Assembly (NCBI GenBank): GCA_900770225.1 | Contig: CAAGJU010000094.1 | Span: 1-57,119 of the forward strand | Direction of reading: 5' to 3' | Length of the DNA: 57,119 bases | Source: Lachnospiraceae bacterium | GTDB taxonomy: Bacteria > Bacillota > Clostridia > Lachnospirales > Lachnospiraceae | Shown: positions 18,077-26,425 of the stretch, piece by piece | Numbering within the stretch: the first letter of the stretch is position 1 | How the letters are laid out: every line of letters begins with the position of its first letter | Program-made: the position numbers and the translations under genes | Notes under the pieces: generated by a model | The model's input: the letters and a program-made list of their open reading frames with translations, nothing else | The model's database searches: none | Told to the model about the DNA's origin: nothing

Positions 18077-18248
18077 CTAATTGGCCTTATAGTTATCCGG
18101 ATGAGCAGCAACTGACTGACATTACGGCTGATTCATCGGAAGGATGATCCGGCCAGAGAAGGGCTGGTAAACAGCTGCCATGATGCAGATGCAGAAAAAT
18201 CCTGCGCGGTTATGGTGGAAAATCAGCAATAAGAGGGGACGGAGACTT

Positions 18249-19709
18249 ATGAGAATTCCTGGTTTTGTTATTCTGATATGTGTTCTGGTGCTGGCGGCGC
18301 TTCTGCTGGCAGCGCTGCTGCATACGCTTTTTGTCCCGAAGAAAACATCGGACTACGTGCCGCATCCGGACGAGGACAGAGCACGCCGTTACGCAAAGAA
18401 ACTGTCGCGCATGGTCGCCTGTGATACGACGTCACATCAGGGTGAACATGATCGCGAGAAATTCCTGAAATTTCACAGACTGCTGGAGGAGCTTTTCCCT
18501 CTGGTGCATCAGCATCTGGAAAAAACAGAGATCGACGGGAACCTGCTCTTCAAATGGGAAGGAAAGCATCACGACAGGCCGCTCGTGCTTATGAGCCATC
18601 AGGATGTCGTACCGGCGGAGGGCGAGTGGATCCATGCACCGTTTTCCGGTGACATTGCCGACGGCAAGGTGTGGGGACGCGGAGCCTCCGACACCAAGTG
18701 CTCCGTGATGGGGTTTTTCCAGGCTGTGGAAGAGCTGCTGGCTGACGGCTATGTGCCGGAGCAGGATGTCTACCTTTCTTCCTCCTGCACGGAGGAGTGG
18801 GCCGGCGACGGCTGTCCGAAGCTTGTCAATGAGTTGAAGCGGCGGGGTGTCCGTCCCTGGCTTGTCTGCGACGAGGGCGGCGGCATCATCACGGATCCCA
18901 TCGGCGGTATTCACGGGAATTTTGCGATGGTCGGCGTTTTCGAGAAGGGCAAGGCCGATGTTCGATTTACGGCAAAAGGAAACGGCGGGCATGCAAGTGC
19001 ACCGTCCCGCGGAACACCGATCGCGCGGACGTCTGCTTTTGTCGCGGATGTGGAAAAGCACAATCCCTTCCGTGTAAAAATGATGCCGGAGGTTGCGGCC
19101 ATGTTCCGCACGCTGGCGCCTTACGCCGGCTTCGGTCTGCGCTATGTGTTTGAAAATCTCTGGCTGTTCCGCGGGCTTCTTACGCGGATGATGCCTGCCA
19201 TTTCGTCGCAGGGTGCAGCCATGCTGCAGACGACGATCGCTTTTACCATGCAGTCGGGTTCTGACGCTGTGAACGTCATCCCGCAGGAGGCGACGGTTTC
19301 GGCCAACATGCGTTTCATCCCGCATCAGGGCATGGATGAAAGTCTGGACATTATTCAGAAACGGGCGGAAAAATACGGACTCTCCATGGAAGTCCTGCAC
19401 AAAAATGATTACACGGCACCAATCGACATTCACGGCGAGGCTTTTCAGCTCGTGCAGCGTGTGATCGGCGAGACCTTTGAGGGCGTGGCAGGAAGTCCGT
19501 ATGTGATGACGGGAGCCACGGATGCCCGCTGTTATCAGGAAATCTGCGATAACGTCGTCCGCTTTGCACCGGTCATTTACGGGCCGGAGCAGATGAAGGG
19601 CATGCACGGTATCAATGAAAATATCGAGTACAACTGTCTGCCGGGATGCGTTGATTTTTACAAAAATCTGATTTATGCGAACAGAGAGCCACAGCCGATC
19701 ACGAAGTGA
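18249..19709 (+). CDS. Membrane-anchored M20 family metallopeptidase
   Basis: A 486-residue zinc peptidase of the M20 family, in the carboxypeptidase S/PM20D1-like group. One N-terminal hydrophobic segment (residues 5-30) anchors it. Zinc and catalytic residues are visible: LMSHQDVVPAEGEW (His, Asp), VWGRGASDTK (bridging Asp), SCTEEWAGDG (catalytic Glu pair) and the dimerisation-domain His in GGHASAPSRGTP. GGAG before the ATG at 18249 sets the start. Likely substrates are small peptides or N-acyl amino acids. It lies 172 bases after two membrane proteins on the same strand and may share their operon. Confidence 0.9.
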   Translation: MRIPGFVILICVLVLAALLLAALLHTLFVPKKTSDYVPHPDEDRARRYAKKLSRMVACDTTSHQGEHDREKFLKFHRLLEELFPLVHQHLEKTEIDGNLLFKWEGKHHDRPLVLMSHQDVVPAEGEWIHAPFSGDIADGKVWGRGASDTKCSVMGFFQAVEELLADGYVPEQDVYLSSSCTEEWAGDGCPKLVNELKRRGVRPWLVCDEGGGIITDPIGGIHGNFAMVGVFEKGKADVRFTAKGNGGHASAPSRGTPIARTSAFVADVEKHNPFRVKMMPEVAAMFRTLAPYAGFGLRYVFENLWLFRGLLTRMMPAISSQGAAMLQTTIAFTMQSGSDAVNVIPQEATVSANMRFIPHQGMDESLDIIQKRAEKYGLSMEVLHKNDYTAPIDIHGEAFQLVQRVIGETFEGVAGSPYVMTGATDARCYQEICDNVVRFAPVIYGPEQMKGMHGINENIEYNCLPGCVDFYKNLIYANREPQPITK

Positions 19710-19877
19710 TCGTAGCAGCGAATGTCGCGATAATGGGATAAAACCAGCAAAGCGTGTTTTATTTCGTTGGAATGATGCACCGATAATAAACATCGGATAA
19801 TTCGGACAGCAACACGGGAGATGGTATAAAAAAGTAACAGACAGGAGTGCATGAAAACACACGAGAGGGGGAAGGTT

Positions 19878-22367
19878 ATGTATTGTCCGTATTGTGGAAA
19901 GGAAATAGCGGATGGAAGTAAGTTCTGTGCATATTGCGGTCATGATCTGGGTGAAGTGAACCGGGTGTACGGAAAGGATGGCAGCGGAGCAGGAAATCAG
20001 ACGCAGGGCGTGGGTCAGGCAAATGGCACAGGAGCGGTGAATCCGGCCGCAGCACCGAAGAAATTTCCGCTCTGGGGAAAGGTGGCAGCAGGCGCGGTGG
20101 CAGCGGTGGCGGTCGTTGGCATTGTTTTTGCTGTCAATCAGTCAGCTGCTCCGGACGGCGGCGAGGCGGAGGGCAGTGCCGTTTCGTCGAACTCCGGTGA
20201 TGCGACGGAATCAGTCAGAGGCGGGACGGATTCTGACAGTGCCACAGTCGTTGGGGGTTCCGCAGACAACAATGAGGTCTCCGCCGGTGAGGGACAGAGT
20301 GTGGTCATCGGCGGTCAGATTGTAAAAGCACTGTCCAGACCCTCTCTCGCAGATACGGTCACGCCCACAGAGGTGAATGTGAATCCTCAGATTGCGGCCT
20401 ATACGGTCAGCGGGGATTTCAGCAATATATCCGTGGAGAATGACAGACTGACATATATGCCCGACGATGAAAAGGCTCTTCTGGCGCAGAATGGTTTCTT
20501 TGTTGACCCATACGGATCGGATGAGTTCTATGAGATCTATGAGAACAATATGTACAATTATGATCGGAATTTCATCACTTCCGATTCCATGATGCATACC
20601 TATCACCTGTACTTCGAATATCTGCAGAAAAATGTGGAGCAGAACAATCTGCGCGGCATGCTGAATGACCTGAGTCAGCAGATGCTCACGAAGAGCAGTC
20701 AGCAGTACGACGCGCTAAAGGGTACGGAGTGGGAGACAGCAGCGAAACGGAATGTGGGCTTCTTTGCCGTAGGCGCTTCGCTGCTCGATGGCAGTACGCA
20801 GGTGCCTGATTATGTGGCTGATCCTGTATCGCAGGAGCTCGCACTGATCAATGATGCTTCGGGCATGCAGGTATCACCGCTTTTTGACAGCGGCGACGGT
20901 TCGGTGCAGGAGGATTACACGCAGTACAAACCGAGAGGATATTATGATGGCAACGCGGATCTGCAGTCGTATTTCCGCGCCATGATGTGGTACGGCCGCA
21001 TGAATTTCACACAGAACGACGAGGATCTGAACCGGAGCGCCCTGCTGATGACGCTGGCGCTCGAGGGAGATACGGCCACCGAGTGGCAGAACATTTATGA
21101 AGTCACTTCATTTTTTGCCGGTGCTTCGGATGACAGCGGATACTTTGAGTATCGCCCGATCGCTGACGCTGTCTACGGCGAGAATCCGTCCGTGGACAGT
21201 CTGGCCGGTAACGATGAGGCATGGCAGAAGTTCTGCGAGGCATCGGCGGTGATGCCGGGCCCGAAGGTGGATTCCATGGCGGGCACCGATGACACGGATG
21301 CGGAAAAGGGCTACCGTTTCATGGGCCAGCGCTATTCGTTCGACGAGGAAATTTTTACGCAGCTGACTGGGGAAAAGGCAGGAAAAAATGCTGACGGCCA
21401 GCTCAGGGGGCTCCCTGATGCCGTGGATGTTCCGGCGGCGATGGGATCGGATGCGGCTCTGCAGATCATGACGGACCGCGGCGCCACGGATTATGCCAAT
21501 TATTCAGCGAATATGCAGACACTCCGCGATGCCGCGGCATCGCGGGATACGGCAGAGTGGACCTCCTGTCTCAGCAGCGAGTGGCTTTACACGCTGCAGT
21601 CTCTGCTGACGCCGGCAGGAGAAGGATATCCGTCATTCATGCAGTCAGATGCGTGGACGAAGAAGGAACTGCAGACGTATCTGGGCAGCTATACGGAGCT
21701 GAAGCATGATACAGTGCTGTACGGCAAGCAGGTCATGGTTGAAATGGGCGGCGAGGTCGATGCGTGTGATGACCGCGGATATGTGGAGCCGCAGCCGGTG
21801 CTGTACGCGCGGCTGAAGGATCTCACCGACGCCACGTCGAACGGACTGTCGGAGATGGGTATTCTGACGGATGAGCAGAAACAGGACCTGTCGACCCTGT
21901 CCGGACTGTGTGACCAGCTGAAGACGATCTCGGAGAAGGAACTGAATAATGAACTTCCTTCTGATGATGAGTTTGAACTGATCCGGAGCTTCGGCGGTCA
22001 GCTGGAGCATTTCTGGGAGCAGGCGCATAAAGATGAGGCAGCTGCAGCCGGTGAGAGCATGACGACGCAGCTCTATCCTGCCGCCCTGGTTACAGATGTG
22101 GCTTCCGGCGGAGATACCTGCCTGGAGCTGGGAACGGGTACGACCAATACGCTGTATGCGGTTGTGCCGCTGGATGGGCAGCTGGTGCTCGCCTCCGGTC
22201 CTGTTTACAGTTTTTATCAGTTCCAGCAGCCGTCGGCGGACCGCCTTACGGATGCGCAGTGGTGTCAGATGCTGGGCATTCAACCGTCAGATGATTTCAG
22301 TTTCGCTGAAAATCCTTATTCACAGGAGGATTGGACGTCGGCATATCTGGCACCTTCATCATACTGA
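19878..22367 (+). CDS. DUF3160 protein with N-terminal zinc ribbon and one membrane segment
   Basis: An 829-residue protein. It starts with a zinc ribbon (CPYCG...FCAYCG), then a Gly/Ala linker, a single membrane segment around residues 65-85, a Ser/Gly/Asp-rich linker and a large extracellular DUF3160 domain (VDPYGSDEFYEIYENN, ITSDSMMHTYHLYFEYL, SYTELKHDTVLYGKQ). The family function is unknown. The ATG at 19878 follows GGGGGAAGG; an upstream ATG at 19851 is less likely. It is followed 30 bases later by the CapA-like gene, which has the same design (membrane segment plus Ser/Gly/Asp linker plus outside domain), so the two probably work together at the cell surface. Confidence 0.85.
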   Translation: MYCPYCGKEIADGSKFCAYCGHDLGEVNRVYGKDGSGAGNQTQGVGQANGTGAVNPAAAPKKFPLWGKVAAGAVAAVAVVGIVFAVNQSAAPDGGEAEGSAVSSNSGDATESVRGGTDSDSATVVGGSADNNEVSAGEGQSVVIGGQIVKALSRPSLADTVTPTEVNVNPQIAAYTVSGDFSNISVENDRLTYMPDDEKALLAQNGFFVDPYGSDEFYEIYENNMYNYDRNFITSDSMMHTYHLYFEYLQKNVEQNNLRGMLNDLSQQMLTKSSQQYDALKGTEWETAAKRNVGFFAVGASLLDGSTQVPDYVADPVSQELALINDASGMQVSPLFDSGDGSVQEDYTQYKPRGYYDGNADLQSYFRAMMWYGRMNFTQNDEDLNRSALLMTLALEGDTATEWQNIYEVTSFFAGASDDSGYFEYRPIADAVYGENPSVDSLAGNDEAWQKFCEASAVMPGPKVDSMAGTDDTDAEKGYRFMGQRYSFDEEIFTQLTGEKAGKNADGQLRGLPDAVDVPAAMGSDAALQIMTDRGATDYANYSANMQTLRDAAASRDTAEWTSCLSSEWLYTLQSLLTPAGEGYPSFMQSDAWTKKELQTYLGSYTELKHDTVLYGKQVMVEMGGEVDACDDRGYVEPQPVLYARLKDLTDATSNGLSEMGILTDEQKQDLSTLSGLCDQLKTISEKELNNELPSDDEFELIRSFGGQLEHFWEQAHKDEAAAAGESMTTQLYPAALVTDVASGGDTCLELGTGTTNTLYAVVPLDGQLVLASGPVYSFYQFQQPSADRLTDAQWCQMLGIQPSDDFSFAENPYSQEDWTSAYLAPSSY

Positions 22368-22397
22368 CGGTACTATATTTATTCATGCTCGCTTGAT

Positions 22398-24467
22398 ATG
22401 ATGTGGGGACAAGGTACAATGCAGGAAAATCGAGCGGATTCCGGCGATAAGCGGATGGTACAGAATACGGCGGGGCGGAAACAGCGGCCCCGCCGTTTGC
22501 ATAAGAAGATCCTGATCGGCGCCCTTTTGTCTCTCGGTGTGGCAGCGGGGCTGTTTCTGCTGTGGCTGGACGGTGTTTTTCTGCCTGGCTGGACGGACTG
22601 GCAGAGCAGGGAGTTGACGGCGGTCATGAGGAATCGGAATGCTTCGAATATGTACGAATATGCCGGCATGTCCGGCAGAAGCGCTTCCGGCAGCAATGCT
22701 TCCGGCGGAAGTGCGTCTGACGACAGTGATGATTCTGACAGCAGTTCATTTGTCAACAGTGTATCCGGCAGCAAAGCAGTCGGCAGTAGTATATCCGGTG
22801 GCAGTGAATCCGATGATGACGGCGAAACGGCGGTGGAACAGTTTCGTGTCTGCCTCAGAAATCGTCGCATGTCCGTGTACGGTGATACAGGCATCGATTC
22901 CGAAAGCCTTAGTGATACAGGCAGCAATTCCGAAAATCTTGTTTATCAGACACGGATCGGGCTGAAGGTATCCGATGTATGCGTCGGGGATCTTGACGGG
23001 GACGGATATGATGAGATCATCCTGCTTCTGTGGAAACGCGGAAGTTACGGGACATCGCATCCCTACTGGCAGAAAAATGATCTGCATCGATTTTCCCAGC
23101 ACCTGTTTATCTACACACTGCGGGGCGGAGAGATCACACCCTGGTGGTTTTCTTCGGCGATCGGTATCCGAGCGGCAGACATTTCTCTCACAGCACATCC
23201 TGACGGAAAGCGGCAGATGGTATGTATTAAAGATTCCGAGGGAAAAGAATCCTGCTGGTACTGGCATGGCTTCGGACTGGCAAAGATGGAAGAGAGCGGT
23301 GAGCAGGAAACGACATCAACAGTTGGCAGTAGTGCGAAAACAGCCGAATCGATGGATGAAAGCTCAGCGGAGACGGTGCACCTGCTTGCGGTCGGAGACA
23401 ATCTGATCTCTGATACGATTTATCATGCGGCATATGACAAGGCTTCCGGCAGCTGGGATTTCAGCGGTCTTTATGAACATATAGCAGACCGGGTGAGGAC
23501 GTATGATCTGGCTGCCATCAATGAGGAAACCATTCTCGTTCATGATCCGGAGAAACGCAGTTCTTTTCCGCGTTTCGGTACGCCGGATGTGATCGGAAAC
23601 GATATCAGGAATGCGGGATTTAACATCGTCACGGCGGCGACAAATCATGCCTGGGATAAGGGAAGGGAAGGCATTGATGACACCATCCGGTTCTGGAAAC
23701 AGTATCCGGATGTCACCCTTCTCGGTATTCACGGATCTGCTGAGGAGCAGGACAGGATTATTTACACGGAAAAGAATGGTATCCGGTTTGCTCTGTTCAA
23801 TTATACATACGGACTCAGCGCCGGGACACTGCCCGCCGGGGATGAATTTCGCATTGATCTGCTGCAGGATAAGGATCGACTGATCAATGACCTCCACGAG
23901 GCAGAGCAGTCAGCGGATATGAGCATTGTTTTTATCCATATGGGGACGGAGTACAGAGAGACGCCGACCGATGAGCAGAAGGCTCTTGCGCAGGAACTGA
24001 CGGCTGCCGGCGCGGATCTGATCATCGGTGCGCACCCGCACTGCGTGGAGCCGATGGCCCGGGTAACGGCGGCGAGCGGGAATACGTCTGTTGTCTATTA
24101 CAGTCTCGGAAACCTTGTGTCTACGCAGATGAAGCCGAATACGATCCTCGGCGGTGCTGCTGATGTCACGATCGTGAAAAAGAATGGCGTAACCTCTGTC
24201 AGTGAGGCAAAGCTCCAGCCCACGGTCTGCCATATGGAGGCGGCATCGTCAGCAACCACGCCCTCGACAACGGCGTCTTTATCGTCCGCTTCTTCGGTGG
24301 CAGAATCTTCGGCAGGTAAGCCTGTGGTGACGGTTTATTTTTTGGCAGATTACACGGAAGAACTGGCAGAAAGACATTATTTCCGGAATTTCGGACAGAC
24401 GGTGACACTGGCATCGTTAAAAAAACTGTGGCAGGAGGTTTCCGGGCAGGCATATAATGACATGTGA
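22398..24467 (+). CDS. CapA/PgsA-type membrane-anchored metallophosphatase-fold protein
   Basis: A 689-residue protein. After a basic N-terminus and a membrane segment (~residues 36-60) come a Ser/Gly/Asp-rich linker (about 80-140) and an FG-GAP-like stretch with DLDGDGYDEI, a likely calcium site. The C-terminal half is a CapA domain: VHLLAVGDNLISDT, AAINEETILV, AATNHAWDKGREG, IVFIHMGTEYRETPTDEQK and GADLIIGAHPHCVEPM hold the expected Asp, Asn and His metal ligands. CapA/PgsA proteins act in poly-gamma-glutamate export or anchoring, but no pgsB or pgsC lies here. The ATG at 22422 is an alternative start. Confidence 0.85.
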   Translation: MMWGQGTMQENRADSGDKRMVQNTAGRKQRPRRLHKKILIGALLSLGVAAGLFLLWLDGVFLPGWTDWQSRELTAVMRNRNASNMYEYAGMSGRSASGSNASGGSASDDSDDSDSSSFVNSVSGSKAVGSSISGGSESDDDGETAVEQFRVCLRNRRMSVYGDTGIDSESLSDTGSNSENLVYQTRIGLKVSDVCVGDLDGDGYDEIILLLWKRGSYGTSHPYWQKNDLHRFSQHLFIYTLRGGEITPWWFSSAIGIRAADISLTAHPDGKRQMVCIKDSEGKESCWYWHGFGLAKMEESGEQETTSTVGSSAKTAESMDESSAETVHLLAVGDNLISDTIYHAAYDKASGSWDFSGLYEHIADRVRTYDLAAINEETILVHDPEKRSSFPRFGTPDVIGNDIRNAGFNIVTAATNHAWDKGREGIDDTIRFWKQYPDVTLLGIHGSAEEQDRIIYTEKNGIRFALFNYTYGLSAGTLPAGDEFRIDLLQDKDRLINDLHEAEQSADMSIVFIHMGTEYRETPTDEQKALAQELTAAGADLIIGAHPHCVEPMARVTAASGNTSVVYYSLGNLVSTQMKPNTILGGAADVTIVKKNGVTSVSEAKLQPTVCHMEAASSATTPSTTASLSSASSVAESSAGKPVVTVYFLADYTEELAERHYFRNFGQTVTLASLKKLWQEVSGQAYNDM

Positions 24468-24562
24468 ATTTCCCGAATGAAGAAACAGTGTTGACCGGCA
24501 ATCACGCCGGCCAGATGCAGAATCTGTGTTGAACGGCGGATATGCCGGTCGGATGGAGGAGT

Positions 24563-25285
24563 ATGGCGGCTAAATACGGAAATAAAGTAAACATACCAGA
24601 GGTATCTGATGCGTCAAATGCTTCAAACACAGCTAATGCTTCAGATGCGTCATCAAATACGGCAAATGCGCAGCCGTCCTTATCCGGAAAACTGTCGGAG
24701 AATGGCGCCGGGGAGCCTGAGAGCGTGCGCGACCGGATCGTGCGGACGGCGTGGAATCTTTTTTACAGGAAGGGATTTGAAAAAACCACGGTGAATGACA
24801 TCCTGCGCGAGGCAGGGATTGCCAAGGGAACCTTCTACTATTACTTCCGCAGCAAGGATCGCCTGCTGGATACGCTGCCTGTCCTCCTGGATGAAAAATA
24901 CCGTGTCCTGGCGGAATCTCTGCCGGAGGATATGCACGCTTTTGATCAGCTGATGTACCTGAACGCCGAGGTGCATGATTATATCGGGAAGAATTTTGAC
25001 TATCAGCTCATCGCCAGCCTGTACTCCGCCCAGCTTCTCAAGGAAGATGAGGCGAACCTGCTCGATCAGAACCGCTACTATTTTCGCCTGATCACGAAAA
25101 TCATCGAGGAGGGCCAGCGGAAAAATGAACTGGTACGCACCAAACCTGTCACGGAGATCGTGCGGATCTACAGCCTCTGTGAGCGTGCGCTGGTCACGGA
25201 CTGGTGTATGCATAACGGCTCTTATTCTCTCGGTGACTTCAGCCGCGAGTACATGCCGATTCTCTTCGGAAGCTTCCGGGCCTGA
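24563..25285 (+). CDS. TetR/AcrR family regulator with repetitive N-terminal tail
   Basis: A 240-residue repressor. The HTH is complete: RDRIVRTAWNLFYRKGFEKT and NDILREAGIAKGTFYYYFRS followed by KDRLLDTL. The C-terminal half is the ligand-binding domain. Unusual is the 50-residue tail before the HTH, built from Asp/Ala/Ser/Asn/Thr repeats (DASNASNTANASDASSNTAN), with corresponding near-repeats in the DNA at about 24600-24670. The ATG at 24563 stands only 3 bases after GGAGG; a start nearer to the HTH is not supported by another good ribosome binding site. It lies 95 bases after the CapA-like gene on the same strand and may control the surface-protein genes. Confidence 0.85.
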   Translation: MAAKYGNKVNIPEVSDASNASNTANASDASSNTANAQPSLSGKLSENGAGEPESVRDRIVRTAWNLFYRKGFEKTTVNDILREAGIAKGTFYYYFRSKDRLLDTLPVLLDEKYRVLAESLPEDMHAFDQLMYLNAEVHDYIGKNFDYQLIASLYSAQLLKEDEANLLDQNRYYFRLITKIIEEGQRKNELVRTKPVTEIVRIYSLCERALVTDWCMHNGSYSLGDFSREYMPILFGSFRA

Positions 25286-25410
25286 TACATACAAAGAATG
25301 ATCGTCATATGAGACCGACCTGAACGGACGACATCAGGACCTGATGGACTGATGAAATCAGTTCGCAATGATCAGGGGAGGAAGACGCAGAGCAGGAAGA
25401 CGCAGAGCAG

Positions 25411-26340
25411 TCAAAAGAGATCCAGCGCATTATCCAGATAGATTTCTTCCCGGACTTTGAGCTGACATTCCGGCCGGGTCATGTAATAGAGGAGAAATTC
25501 CAGAATCAGAGCGCTGCCGAGGCTCCTTCCCTCGATTTTGAAGTTGGAGAAACCCATCGGAAGGTATCGTTTCTGAATATCCTGTACGCTGATAAATCCC
25601 GGGTTTTCCATGGCTCTGGAAAACCGGTAGCCCTGTGAGGCATCCGGTGCTTTACACGTGAAAGCAGGGCCCGGTTCCCCGAGGGCAATCCGGCTCACAG
25701 CCTCATAGCATTCCTTTCTGTCGCGACATCCGAAATAGCAGCATTCATTGCACAAGAACTCAATCTTATTCTTCTGCTCTTCAGAAAGATCTTCCAGTTT
25801 GTCAAATTGTCTGTTCAGCCGGAAATCGGGAACCACATACCGGAATTCTCTGCGGTCACACTCCGACACGAGCGCGGGAAAATCCGTGAGAACCTTTGTT
25901 GTGGAAGAAACCAGGTACAGCCGCGGGTAGTTTCGCTGCAGATGGGAAAGCAGAAGATACGAGTGCACAATGACACCGTTTTCCGGCCCGACGTCTTCGT
26001 TAAACAGGCGGCATAATTCATTGCACTTCCGATCTGCCAGATGCTCTCTGCGCAGCAGAGAATTGCTGAAGGTGAGCCGTGCGGAAATTCCGTATTCGCG
26101 CGTCAGGGCCAGCGCGTCGCGCGGATCACAGTCTCCGGACCCGATGCGGCCACCGCTCCACAGGCAGTCGGCCGGTGCGCCGTAGATCGAACCGATATCG
26201 CACCAGTCATAGAAATATTCCCGGTGTTTCCGGTAAAGCGGAAGAAAAACGCGGTAGAATTCGTAGAATTCAAACAGACCCGGGAGGTGATAGTGTGCTA
26301 CGGAACTTTCATCTGACATTATTTTTGTCCTGTCTGACAT
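25411..26340 (-). CDS. Uncharacterised U32-peptidase-like protein with Cys cluster
   Basis: A 309-residue protein of no family I can name with certainty. A barrel-like pattern with PENGVIVHSYLLLSHLQRNY and YVVPDFRLNRQ is followed by a dense Cys group (CNECCYFGCRDRKEC around residues 194-208) and then MGFSNFKIEGRSL, which strongly recalls the FKIEGR signature of U32 family peptidases and their Fe-S-binding Cys sets. U32-like proteins act in collagen digestion, tRNA hydroxylation or quinone hydroxylation. The start could be 26340 or 26319. It lies 85 bases downstream of the EAL gene on the same strand and may be co-transcribed with it. Confidence 0.6.
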   Translation of the reverse strand: MSDRTKIMSDESSVAHYHLPGLFEFYEFYRVFLPLYRKHREYFYDWCDIGSIYGAPADCLWSGGRIGSGDCDPRDALALTREYGISARLTFSNSLLRREHLADRKCNELCRLFNEDVGPENGVIVHSYLLLSHLQRNYPRLYLVSSTTKVLTDFPALVSECDRREFRYVVPDFRLNRQFDKLEDLSEEQKNKIEFLCNECCYFGCRDRKECYEAVSRIALGEPGPAFTCKAPDASQGYRFSRAMENPGFISVQDIQKRYLPMGFSNFKIEGRSLGSALILEFLLYYMTRPECQLKVREEIYLDNALDLF

Positions 26341-26425
26341 AAAATTTCTTCAACGATCAGTGTGATTTCATACCGGAATGCATTCGGCGACGAATTCGGT
26401 CTCAGTCCCGTCGTTCATTCATCCG

